A DNA stretch of 64,000 bases from Clavelina lepadiformis. Its lineage: Eukaryota > Chordata > Ascidiacea > Aplousobranchia > Clavelinidae. A program made the translations under genes and the position numbers. Under the pieces are notes generated by a model that worked only from the letters and a program-made list of their open reading frames with translations, ran no database searches and was not told the DNA's origin. Positions 48,507 through 60,271 of the stretch are shown piece after piece (the first letter of the stretch is position 1; each line of letters begins with the position of its first letter). The stretch is taken from assembly GCF_947623445.1 (NCBI RefSeq), contig NC_135246.1:16723856-16787855 (forward strand). The letters run 5' to 3'.

Positions 48507-50359
48507 ATGCGTGAATTTAATTTTCTTGCTTTCTTAATCTGTTATACAGTAGTGATTGCAACCGAAACGGAAGGTACGGTTATCATTATAATACTTTTAG
48601 TGTGTGTGAACAATATACCTGAAAAACTGTCATTACGTAAATGTTTTTAAGTAATTACGAAATCAAAGAAATTCATTCTTTAGTATATTCAAGTTCCGTA
48701 TTTCAGCTGATTTGAATAAATTTCAGGGATGACTCCAAACCCTTGCGCAAGACACCCCTGTCATCACTTTGCTGGATGCAAACCTAACGGGAGAGACTTC
48801 ACGTGCAAATGCCTCGAAGGCTACTTTGGCGATGGATACTCATGCGGTCGTAAGTTGATTCGTCTTTATTTAAATTTTCAAAATTGCAATATGATGCTCA
48901 TGTAGGCAGTAGGAAAACCTGTGTATTGATTTAGCACGATTAGCCGAGTGAAGAAGATACGAGATAAATATAGCAAAATGTTCATCTTGCCAAAGGTATC
49001 AATCATTGCGATAATCGTTGCCACCAACGCGCCAAGTGCTCGATACGAGACGGAGAATACCGATGCGTCTGTGACGATGGATTCGTTGGATCGGGATTCG
49101 GCTGCAAAAGTGAGGTTGATCGAGAAAACAAAAAATAGCTTTGCGTTCACCATCTATCGCTCATGGCAACCAAACCAACAAAATAGTACAGCACATTAAC
49201 TAATACTTTAATTGTTTTCGTTTTAGAAGAGTCGTTAGTTTGCCAGAGGCATCTTTGCAACGCACAAGCAAATTGCGACGCAAGTAAACATCGCAAGTGT
49301 TCTTGTAAGCCTGGTTTCTGCGGCAACGGACGCTTCTGCTCAAGTAAGTTGAAATACGAAAACAAAATTGTTCCAGGTCGTAAATGGGACAAAAAAAATA
49401 GAAATTTACTTAGACTAACAAAACGATCCCGGGTAATTGCGCGCAATTCAATATTTCAGGAGATAAATGCAACCACAACATTTGCCACGATGAGGCTGAT
49501 TGTATACCTGGTGAACACGGATGTGCTTACGATTGTGTATGCAAAACGGGGTTTACAGGAAACGGTTTAACTTGTACAGCAAGTACGTGAAGGTCTAGAT
49601 TTATGTTACCACTGTTACAACGATAATGGTAAAACATGCATGTGAGCATGAACAGCCGAATCCAATTGAACAACACCACTCTTTAATTAATGCGCATTTA
49701 CGTATGTGCCCATTCCAATCGATTGACTTGTTCTACCATTTATCAATGCACCCAAGTAGCTGGCACACCTCGTGGGCAACCTCGCCATATATGTGGAACT
49801 TGTCATAAATATGCAACATGCATTGTTGCTGGTGATGGAACAAGATACTCGTGCAGATGCAAGGATGGTTACTGCGGAACTGGAAGCGTTTGTCGGGAAG
49901 AAGAAAGTGAGCAAATCGTTTAATATGTTTGCCGAAACGGTGGTAAAATAGATTTTAGATAATAGCTATAGTTTGTTCGGTATTTGACGTACGTTAACGA
50001 CAGTTGCAAGGGAAATCACCATGTTTAAACCGTTGTTTTTACTCATATATATTTTGTTTCCATTACAGGAATGTGTGATTACCCCCGTTGTCCGGCCCAT
50101 GCAAAATGTGTTGTCAATAAACATACCTGCATACCAAGATGCAAATGTTCCACTACACATAACAATGAAGGATGCGGTAAGGAAACTTGTATACCTTCAT
50201 ACAGTTTGTTAAATATTATATCGCGAGCATCATCAACCAAGAACAGAGCAACGCTTACTTTTTCTAACAATTGTTCCTTCTATACACCCTTGAATTGTCT
50301 ATGGTTGTTTTGTGAAATGAACTCATCATATTTGCGTTTTCTTCGCAGATCAATCTTGA
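48507..50359 (+). CDS. EGF gene G: secreted protein with five EGF-like modules and a partial sixth
   Basis: Eight exons: 48507-48573, 48727-48849, 48996-49109, 49227-49343, 49460-49582, 49757-49906, 50069-50176 and 50349-50359. They total 813 nt (270 residues), phase 1. The signal peptide is MREFNFLAFLICYTVVIA. Exons 2-5 match F exons 2-5 one for one. F exons 6 and 7 have no counterpart. Exon 6 (150 nt) corresponds only to the second half of the two-module exon of F and H (HICGTCHKYATC). It begins at a weak acceptor, cccaag, and the DNA just before it keeps traces of the lost first half. Exon 7 is the partial Cys module (MCDYPRCPAHAKC, CIPRCKC), and the end is DQS. No canonical AATAAA follows closely; AGTAAA at 50473 is possible. 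Confidence 0.83.
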
Positions 50360-50822
50360 TACATCAGCCTACGAAACGAAGACAAGATTGCTATTGGTTG
50401 AAAGCAACGCTTTCACATTCTTTCATTTGTTTTATTGTACCATTGTTTTTGTATATTTTCACATTCGCATACAGTAAAAGTTTGTTAACTGGACTTCGCT
50501 TATATTGAAACTTTGGTCAACTTGCGTTAATTTAGTTGTTGCAATTTCAGTAATGACTTCACATTTGATCGCTGAATACATCAAACTGTACAAAAGTCAC
50601 CCGGTAAAAAGTAAAATTACTTACATGCACAATAGCTCCTATAATACAAGTAAAAGAAAATGTAAAGCCATACAGGTGAAACAAGACCACAAACAAGATT
50701 TTCGGAGAAAGACATTTGTGAGTTGAGTGAGAGAATGTTTTGGTCAAGCCGAGAACATACAATTCGCATTTAAGTAAAACAATTTTGAAAGAAGACAAAC
50801 AACGAAAAGTAATATATCGAGC

Positions 50823-50984
50823 CATAGGCGTAGCCAGGGGGGGCGAAAGGGCCTTCCCCAAATTTTTGTGTCTATAGGCTTCTACATCAGGTGGCGGTGT
50901 CTTAAAACAAACACTTTGTAGTTCCCTGGAACTCATGAAATATTTGCACCCTCCCCCCCAATTTGTTTTCTGGCTACGCAACTG
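50823..50984. mobile_element. Non-autonomous hAT-like MITE, 162 bp
   Basis: The left end CATAGGCGTAGCCAG and the right end CTGGCTACGCAACTG are inverted repeats (12 of 15 positions match). They are flanked by an exact 8-bp target duplication, tatcgagc, at 50815-50822 and 50985-50992. The 8-bp duplication and the GCGTAGCCAG-type end are hAT hallmarks. There is no transposase, so it must have been moved in trans. Confidence 0.78.
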
Positions 50985-51529
50985 TATCGAGCATAATTCT
51001 TTCATTCTCCGCAAAATTCCGTCTAATTTACGGCAGCTTATGCATGCATTTCGAGAAAAAATTTACAAAAATTAATTGTGCTTGCCAAATTAAAATTAGT
51101 GTTGGATTAAGATTATTGCGCAACAACTGACACATGACGTTGGCTGCACTGAGAGGTGAACCGAGTACAAACTCATCTGCTAAACAACATACAATCTGAA
51201 GAACATAAGGACTTGTACATAATATAGGCCTATAAGTTTACATGATGTTTAATTGTCATTGTTTTGTTGGGACTGATATATTTCTGTGAATTCTCAGCCA
51301 CAAATAACAAATGCTTTTTCTACTAGAAGATCTTTAATCGGCTCTAAGAAATATTCCCGTATAATACATAAGTTATAACCTATATCTTTTAATATTGTAT
51401 ACGGTAATATTGCACAGAAAATAGCATATTCGTATTTTTGGAAAACAACGGCGATACAGAAGTATTTTTAAAATGTCTTTGGTTGTGCGCAACAAAATCG
51501 AGCATTTCGAGTTTAAAAAGAACACAAGA

Positions 51530-51700
51530 CAGAGAAGTTCCCACGCAAACAGCCAATTAAACTGCTAGAAATCCACCCACGATATTAAATAAGATACAAA
51601 AACGCATAACTATAGATCTGGAAAAAAACATTGGATGAAAACCTATTTACGGCTCTTCGGTTTTATTCAGCTTAAGGCAACAACCGTTTCCCATGCCTGA
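51530..51700. repeat. Block downstream of gene G, matching the one after gene F
   Basis: Partner of the block at 44960-45150, sharing cccacgcaaacagcca and tattcagc-t-aaggcaa in the same order. Confidence 0.5.
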
Positions 51701-52239
51701 GAAATCGCACGAAACTCGTGTAATTAAAACTATAACTATTAATCGCCACACACCATGACTGGCTGCGAATCACAATTGCCGTAACAGTTTGTGCAGCAAC
51801 CTTGAAACCAAGCAATTTGTTTGACAATCTACTACAAGATTGCTAGTGCATGCCTGTTCACAGTGAATACTTCCTGAATGCAATAGATTCGCTAAGACAA
51901 TTTGAGGAAACAATATCAAGTTACGTAGCGTGACAAGCAACTTCCAGGTTTGTGGAAAATTAGCGCCAGAGAGCTGTTCATATAGCTCACCACAGTTATT
52001 GCAAAAGATGTAAAATATTTGCATTTCGACGAAAAGCAAAAAGACAATTGCAACAGCGGAAATTACGAAAACGGATGCATTTGTATGAAACTTTAAAAAC
52101 CTTAATAATATGTTAGAGAAGTTTTAGTCCTTCATGGCAGATTTTGATCTACGTCATGAATCCGCCTTGCATCCCGGACCATTGATGATGTTGGTCAATC
52201 CTGGGCCTTGCCCGGATCAGCACAGATAATGTTCCGTAA

Positions 52240-55200
52240 TTGATTAAGAAAACGTTTGGGCAATTTAAATTCACGACAAACGAATAACAAGAAAGTGGTG
52301 TAATTGCTGCTTGGGTTTTGAGATCATTCGTTTTTATTACAAAACCAGAAAAAAGTTTTTAATTACTGTATGATAATTCTAATTACACAGCACAACCGTG
52401 GAAAGTTTTCGGCAGTTTTTCAGCTACAATTTCGTGCATTAAGTTATTATTTATCAATCAAGTAAATCCAGTTTATCAAGCTAACAACAATAATGCTTAC
52501 AACATAATAATTACAGATAAGTTTATCAACATATTTAGTATCTTCTGGAACCAGAATATCCTACACAGATGAAATCGTCAGAATTTTGAACAAATGTGTT
52601 CACAAAAGCTGTTCTATGGCGCGCAACTAATTTTTATTATCAGAGTAATCCAGGTATAGTTAGAAATCTACCACCTTGGTACCTGTTTTATATAGTTGCG
52701 GTTGTAATACGAAAAGGAATTTTTGCTATTACTCACTAAAAGGAACACGAAAATTTTACGCGATAAATAAATGTTTCAGCCAGGTTTTTGGCGTCTCTTC
52801 CTGCGAACCGCCGTGCCACATTCACATCTGAGTGTTGGTGATATATGTATATATTTAAAAGCAACACACAATAGACGTTGAATTAATTATAGTTAGCGCT
52901 CACAGTAAGAGTAAAGAAAACAAAAACGTCCTGTCACCACTTAACAACCGACCTGATTTTTCTTAAACCCGTGAACTAAAAAAGCGGGAGAATTTAGCAA
53001 TGAGCAGGGGAAGCCCCGGCGGCACAGTTGCGGTGCGGGTGACAAACGTGACCGACACAAAACTCAATGATCGATTTTTAAAAAAACCAAAGCAAACACT
53101 GTATTTAAGAAATACAGCAAAATAAACAAATTGTGACACAAAGGTACAAAACAAATGTAACCGACAAACAAGTAAACAGCTCATCTCATCATGTCAAAGA
53201 AACACAAAAAATTAATGAGCTACAAGCTATAAACAACTATAGGACAAATCAACGTGTGCTCGAGCAAAACTGAATCTTTTGTGAGATGTTGTCTCATTAG
53301 TTACAAAACGGAAAACTGTAAATAATACCAAGTTATTTAAAGTGTATTAATTAAGAAGCTGGTTTATTTCCGGATAAGTCAGAACAGATTTCAATAAATG
53401 AGGGGGTTTACAAATGTATAACAAAATTCAACTTACAGATTCGCCTTTACTGTTAACGGTCCACGACCAGCGAAATTTCAGTCGACAAAAGTAACGTATA
53501 ACATTGCATTGTGTTGCTCGTTAATCAAACATAAAGACAAAAGTTCCAAACGGACTTTTAACAAGCCACGATAAAATCGTCACGTCTAAAATGAATGGAC
53601 GCGTGCTACACATTTACAAGAAATGTCCTCATTCTAAGCTTGTCCATCTAAAATAACTGAAGGCTTAATGAAGGTCGCCAATCAGAAAGAGACCAGTCAC
53701 GCCAACACAGTGCATAAACAACGCCTGTGAGGAATTGAACAGAAACGGATGGATGAATGGAATAGAAAAGTGCAATGATCTACAATGGGTTATGGAAACG
53801 TTAGGCTTTGTGTTTTTTATTTGGGCGAATTAAATACACGACAAACAAATAACATGAAAATGATGTCATATTTTAATTGCTGATTGTGTTTTAAAATAAT
53901 CCGTTTTTAATTACATTACCAAGGAACGCTAGTCTTTAACTTAATAAATATATGATGCGTCGGTTGATATAATCAAATTTATTCCATAAGAACATATGTG
54001 AAAAACGTGCAGTTTATGAACGAATACAAAGGGAGCTAAAATTTTCCGCTTTTTATCAGCTGCAATCTCGCTGATTAATAAAATATCCAGCAAAACAAAC
54101 TACCAACAGTAATGCCTAAAACCTGACAATATATACGCGCAAGTCTACAAACATACTTAGTATTTACAAGTATGAGCATTTCTTGTAATTAGATGATAAA
54201 GGTCAGTATTTCGGACAAAACCTGTTTGCAAAAGCTGTTGATGTGAGTTTATCGAAACTATGAGATTTTTGTTAGCAACATGATCCTGGTAGTTGGAAAT
54301 AAACCACGTTGCTTTGTGTTAAGTATACCATTGCTTAATAAACCTATAATTATACATCGCCATAACACGAAAAGGAACTGCTAAACATCATGCTCCTACG
54401 CAAATGAAAACATTAATTCTCGCTTACATTGCGTCACACAGCATGCTTAAATCTTACTTATAAGAACAGCAAAGTTAAGTTATTTTAAGTGCAATATTAA
54501 ATAGACGGATTTACGAATAAGGAACAAGATACGAAACTATGGTAGAAATAGATATTAATAAATGTGGGCGCGGCGGGGCGTTTCTCAATTGCCAGCGATG
54601 TATGGCGTAATCAAAAAAAGATTAGAAACTTTTAACGCCACAAAAATATCATAAGCTCGCCTACAGGTCACAATTAGCGATGAAAGATTCCATCACTGTT
54701 TCATTATTTATAGGCACTTACATAGCCCATAGAAATCAGTATGAAAGATACAAAGAATTTGCATTTTCACAAACCACAAAGCAAACAGTGAAAATCATGG
54801 GAGCGTATGCAACGGTATGACAATTTAAAAACCCTCAAAATACAAGTTCTAAATCCTTGATAAACGATTTAAGTTATCTCTAAACTACAGCATTAGTAAA
54901 CATACCTAAGCAAACATATGTTACAAAACAAACACAAGATAGTAAGGTTTTAGTTGAAAATAGTGCAGGTTATATTACACCTAAATTTCATTTTTCAAGA
55001 TATAGCCTATGCGTGGGAAAACTTGTCTATATTGCCGGTATCGTAACCTTCCAGATATGGTTAGTTGTGTTATTACACTAATTCTCGGCAAGTGAACTGC
55101 AAAAATACGATTTACCGCGACATCGAGTGTATTACCGAAAATGCAATTAGGTACCGCTAAGAGCTGAAAGAATTGACAACGAAAAGTAAATGATGTCTAA

Positions 55201-55950
55201 ATAGACTTCAAGGCATCAGAGTTATTACATTCACTGTTCGACAATTGATTATGAATTCGTTCTAGCAAATTAAATTCAGTCAACCATACCATAAAAGTGA
55301 TGTGATTGATGTATTAGCATTGCCAAATGAGATTGAAATAAAACAGTTTCAAGTATACATTAAAAGAACGTTAATCTTAGACTTGACAAATAAATGATAA
55401 GGTGATTAATAACGTGAACGTGAGGAAAAAACGTACACAAAGTGCTTCATTTTAAAAGCTTGAACTAAAAGATATCTTTAGTTTTTCCAAGTTTGTTTAC
55501 TGCAATTTTGCTGTTTATCATCCATCCAGCAAATCGATCCCCAAGCTCACATCATAATAATAATGATTACGCTTGATGGTGACTAAACTGTGCCAAGCCA
55601 CGGGGGTAAAATTAAAAAGGCAGAGTGTACGATAGCACCCCAAAGGTTAAATTTTAATTAATCAACACGAGCATTTTGCAAGCTTGAGCCTGCTTCATAA
55701 GTGTGCTATTTTTGCTGACATTACGACTTCTCTGACATCTTGAAAATTTCATTAGCAGAATATTTCAGATAGCTGGAAATATACCATCTGGTTATACGTT
55801 TAGTATATGCCGCTGCTTAATATGTAAATCCATAATTTTGTAGTCAAATACGAGCTACTATAACAACCGGGTTCCTAAAAGTAAATGAAATTAAGTGAAA
55901 TAAAAATTACAATGTAATTTTCATAGTGACGCATATACCTAAATATTGCA
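52240..55950. repeat. Three diverged tandem copies of a ~1.5-kb non-coding unit
   Basis: The unit recurs at about 52250-53800, 53810-55240 and 55255 onward. Landmark pieces in order: aa(t)tcacgacaaac/acacgacaaac with a following gtgatgt-attgctg stretch (52270, 53830, 55265); tttt.cagctgcaat/tactgcaattt then atcca(gca)aa (52420, 54055, 55500); catacttagtatt-like text (52535, 54150); acaaaagctgttc/aaaagctgttg (52605, 54230); and ggtagttggaaata/agctggaaatataccat (54288, 55770). No Cys-rich exon survives in any copy. The unit probably derives from the flank of an EGF gene. Confidence 0.5.
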
Positions 55951-56248
55951 TACACTAGAGGAATAGAAAAACGAATTTATTTAAAATAGGATATTCAACA
56001 AAAGAAGTTATTTATACAAAAGCTCGAACCAATATGGATATTTGTGGACATGGAAAAGGGGAAGGATTTTCCCGATAAAAAAGTTTTTTTTCTCACCACC
56101 AAAGTAACTTCCCACAACTTCGAACATCTCTCAATAAATGCGCCAACTTTATCCTTATCGACGTTATTTTAAAAGTTCAACGGAGCTGGATAGAAGCAGA
56201 AAAGGTATTGAGCTTACAAAGATTTTTTACTTTCAAAGAAACAAAACA

Positions 56249-58162
56249 ATGCGAGAATTCATTTTCTTCGTTTCTGTATTCATTTACTCTGCGGCGACTG
56301 CAAATGAGATAACAGGTACGGTGATGTAACTTATTGACATTAAAAGTCAACCAAAACTATGTTTGGTAACAAATGTTTTAAAAAAGCTTTTATGACAATT
56401 ATCGAGTCAAACTAAATTTGTAATGCTTATAAAAGTAAGACAAATAAATAAAACTCGTTTTCATTGTTATCAGGAAGACTGCAAGATTTATGCACTAGCC
56501 ATCCATGTCATCATTTCGCAACCTGTACTTCCGACGGACAAGATTACACGTGCACCTGCCAGGATGGCTTCTTTGGTGACGGATTTCTTTGCGGTCGTAA
56601 GTTGATTAATCACTAACCACTTTTATAGCTATAATTGCAACAAATAGATGTCAAGTTCAGCCAAAACTTCTAACACTCTTAAGGTATAAACCATTGCGAT
56701 GGACGTTGTCACCAACAAGCTAAGTGCGAGGAACAAGACGGAAGACACAGATGCGTCTGTAACGAAGGATTTGTTGGATCAGGGTTTGGTTGTAAAAGTG
56801 AGTTCCAAAATATATTTTTTTTTAATTTTCTTATGCGTTCAATAAACAAATTTGTGCTAACATCAACAACATTGCCAGAAAATCTCAATGAATATGTTGG
56901 TTAACTTCGTTTTTAGGAGAATCGTTAGTCTGCCAGAGGCATCTCTGTCACGCACAAGCAGATTGCGACGCGAGTAAAGATCGCAAGTGTTCTTGTAAAC
57001 CTGGTTATTGCGGCGACGGACGATTTTGTACCAGTAAGTTGGAAAACAAAACAAACCGTTTGTAGGTCATCAAAACTGCGGCAGTAAAATTTTATTTATT
57101 CTAATTAATAAGTCAGATGTAACAAATGGACGGTTGTTCATTTCCAGGAAATAAATGCTACAGCAATAACTGCCACAAAGATGCCGTATGTATACCTCAT
57201 GAACAAGGCTGTAACTATGAGTGTCGATGCAAACCTGGGTTTACAGGAAATGGTGTAACTTGCGCGGCAGCAGGTATGACCAAAAGTGTTTAAATAACGT
57301 ACATGTTGCAGTCGAAATGTTAATGGTACGCAGAATGTACAAACATGCGATATGGAATGCTTTACAAGACATAATTCGCATAATACTCGGCAATATTATC
57401 ACCTAAGCCTGGAGCGGCTTTCCAAAGAGACACAACGCTATTTCAAACGCATTACGAGGCTGTCTCGATTTGTTTTTCAGAAAATAAATGCCTCAACAGC
57501 CGTTGCCATAGAGATGCCACGTGCCAACCACATGACAACGACAACGGATACTCTTGTACATGTAACAAAGGATACTACGGCGATGGGTACCAATGCCGGC
57601 GAGTAGTTACTAAATCTCTTAGCTTACCTCGCCATCTATGCAGAACTTGCCACAAACACGCAACTTGCTTTATTGGCCGTGATCAAAATAAGTACTCTTG
57701 CCGTTGCAAAAAAGGCTACTGTGGAACTGGAGATATTTGCCGAGACAAAAAAAGTAAGTTGAGTAAATAACCTTTAACTTTTACGAAACCAAACTGAGGT
57801 GTTTGTTTGTTGGAAATTCTGTTAACCTATTTATACATGCCATAGGAAAATGACGGTATTTAAATAGCTATAATCATGTTGGAAATTGATTTCTTTTCAG
57901 AAATGTGCGGTTACCTTACGTGCCCTTCCCAAGCGAAATGTGTAGTTCACGAAATCAGCTGCCTTCCCAGATGCAACTGTAAGAAAATTTGGTTCTTTAT
58001 ATTTGTAAGGTTATTTTTCGCAGTAACTCTCACAAAAAGTCACAACCTATTATAATTATTGGTCATTTTATTTTATTAACTTTTGCTCTAGATTTGCTAG
58101 GCGTTATAGCATAGTTGAAAATTTAGCGTATGTTTTGTCCTTCCTTTACAGATCGGCTTTGA
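56249..58162 (+). CDS. EGF gene H: secreted protein with six EGF-like modules and a truncated last one
   Basis: Eight exons: 56249-56315, 56474-56596, 56684-56797, 56917-57033, 57148-57273, 57481-57753, 57901-57978 and 58152-58162. They total 909 nt (302 residues), phase 1. The signal peptide is MREFIFFVSVFIYSAATA; an in-frame upstream ATG at 56138 exists, but the alignment to G and the hydrophobic core favour 56249. Exons 2-5 match those of F and G, and exon 4 is almost identical to F exon 4. Exon 6 holds two modules, as in F. Exon 7 is cut short (78 nt against 108) at RCN, and the final exon adds YRL. F exons 6 and 7 have no counterpart. Extracellular protein of unknown role. Confidence 0.84.
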
Positions 58163-58283
58163 TAACATACCATAGCATCCAAAGAGGAATGCCACGAGCT
58201 TCTGGCAAAACTTCGTATTTTTATTCTCTTTTTTACAACCGTTCTTGTATATTCGTGTGATTGTAGACAATTCTTGTATTTCC

Positions 58284-58289
58284 AATAAA
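58284..58289 (+). terminator. Poly(A) signal of EGF gene H
   Basis: AATAAA about 120 nt after the gene H stop codon. Confidence 0.55.
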
Positions 58290-60174
58290 AGTTTCACGTT
58301 TTAGCAAACATGAAAAACGTTTCAGTTGTTATTACTGAACAAGTAAAGCGGCCAAAACTACAACAACTGTAGCTAAAAGCAAAACAACATTGAACAAGAT
58401 TATCCAAAGAAAACAATGCGAGTGAGAGGATTTTTTTGTCAAATTAAACCGGACTAATTCGAATTTAATTAAAGTAGTAATGAAAAACAACAAGCAATGA
58501 AACCTAAAAATACGAAATCATTCTTTCGTTAACCACAAGCTTGAAACCAACAAGTAATTATAATAACCACACTGTACGCTATGCGTTTTGCGAGAAAAAA
58601 GATTTTGAATTGTTTCGTGTTGTTTTCTGCACAAAAAGATAAGTCGCCTTTAGTCATCATGCCCAGAATGCACGTACGAGTAAAATAACAACAAACACGC
58701 TAAAAAATTAAGAAAATGAAATGTAGAAGATGAAAAACATTGTTTTTTTCTTCACAACTTCATCCAACGCAATAAATTTTTCAATATCATCAAAGGCAAG
58801 GTCAGTCGGAAATAAGGAAAAGGTGTTTGCATAAAACCTTTGTCGAAACATTCCCGTAACAACACAAATAAAGTCGTGTAGTCCAAATAATATGTTCAAC
58901 ACCCCTGAAATGCTTTGATTTTAGAAGATTCTTGCAGAGTAGGTTTCACGAATCCCTTTCGTGGCGAGTACACTGATGGCATTCAATAGCCTAAAACCGT
59001 GCGTTGAAATGTATATTGTATAAAATGTATAAACCACTGCACGGGCGATTACGACTTTTCATTGAACTGAGCGGTATATAGCAAGAGATTTCCGAGTTTA
59101 TGCCATAAGTTGCATTTTTTGAACAATTAAATTAATCCAACTCATACGCTAATATCGACCAATAGGATATGGTGCCAATTCTTCCCAAACCTTCTATCAT
59201 AATAAGCAAAGATTACGCTATACTGTATACTATAAAAAACCACTGATTGCAAAATAGAATTCGGGAAATTTCGATCCTCATCCAAACAAAAGCGAACTAT
59301 ACAAAACATACCGCGTACGTTAACATGAGCCGCCAAAGAAAGTTTAAAGAGGACCTAATTCGCAAATGTTTCGCCTAAAGCCGATTTAATTTACGCGACG
59401 CGAGCGCAGTAAACATCATGCATTACTAAATATAAATGCTCAAGTTTTAATGCCGTTATTCTTCCAGAGATTGCCCAGGGCTCAGTTTTTCCGTTTTAAA
59501 AAGTGATTTGAGTTATGCTATATACAAACATACACAAACTTCGACCGGGAATACTATTCGGAAGAAAAAACCTAAATTTCCCACGCGCAATAATAGGGAG
59601 TGTCGGCTAAAAATACTCCCCAACAAGCAGTTTATGATGTAATATCAGTCATATGGTAGCCCAAAATATAATCCTCTTTTCAGTGAAGTGAAGATTGACA
59701 CTTAACTATCGGTACAGCAACAGTTCATGAGACCAGTGAATTGCTTAGTAATCAACTAATCATTAATAATAAAAAACAACAATACCAATATTATTATTTA
59801 TGCCAAAAGGTTCTCTTAAATTTCGTTTTGTAATTGCTTTTTACTGCATTTAGCGTAAATTGTTTACAACTGGGCTCAACTCTAAACAATTAAAAATATT
59901 TTAATGATGATCCTGATTCTATATTACGGGTCATTCATGAGTGTTTTTTGGCACGAATTTTGAACGAACTCATGCTACGTTGCCTCTGGATATGTTTATC
60001 TGCTTTCAGCTAAGCAATGACTGGCCAACTTGCAACACGTTTTAGACAAAAATAGACTTTTAATTTTCGTTCCCGTTCTCAATCCAAATATTTGCCGAGT
60101 TTTAAGAACGTGAAGTATAACTGCTGGAAGGCATGGAAAATAACATCTAGGCACGTTCTCCCTGCTGTCTTTTT
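58290..60174. other. Intergenic region between genes H and I
   Basis: AT-rich non-coding DNA, with no exon, repeat or RNA gene that I can support. Confidence 0.45.
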
Positions 60175-60180
60175 TATAAA
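60175..60180 (+). promoter_or_regulatory. TATA box of EGF gene I
   Basis: TATAAA inside ttttttataaacac, 97 nt before the gene I ATG. Confidence 0.45.
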
Positions 60181-60271
60181 CACTCCGGCGGTCTGGTTCC
60201 ATTTCACAATTAGTTTGCCAAGTTTGCAAGTAAAAACTTTGTGTTTTTGAAACCAACGATCCTCTACAACC

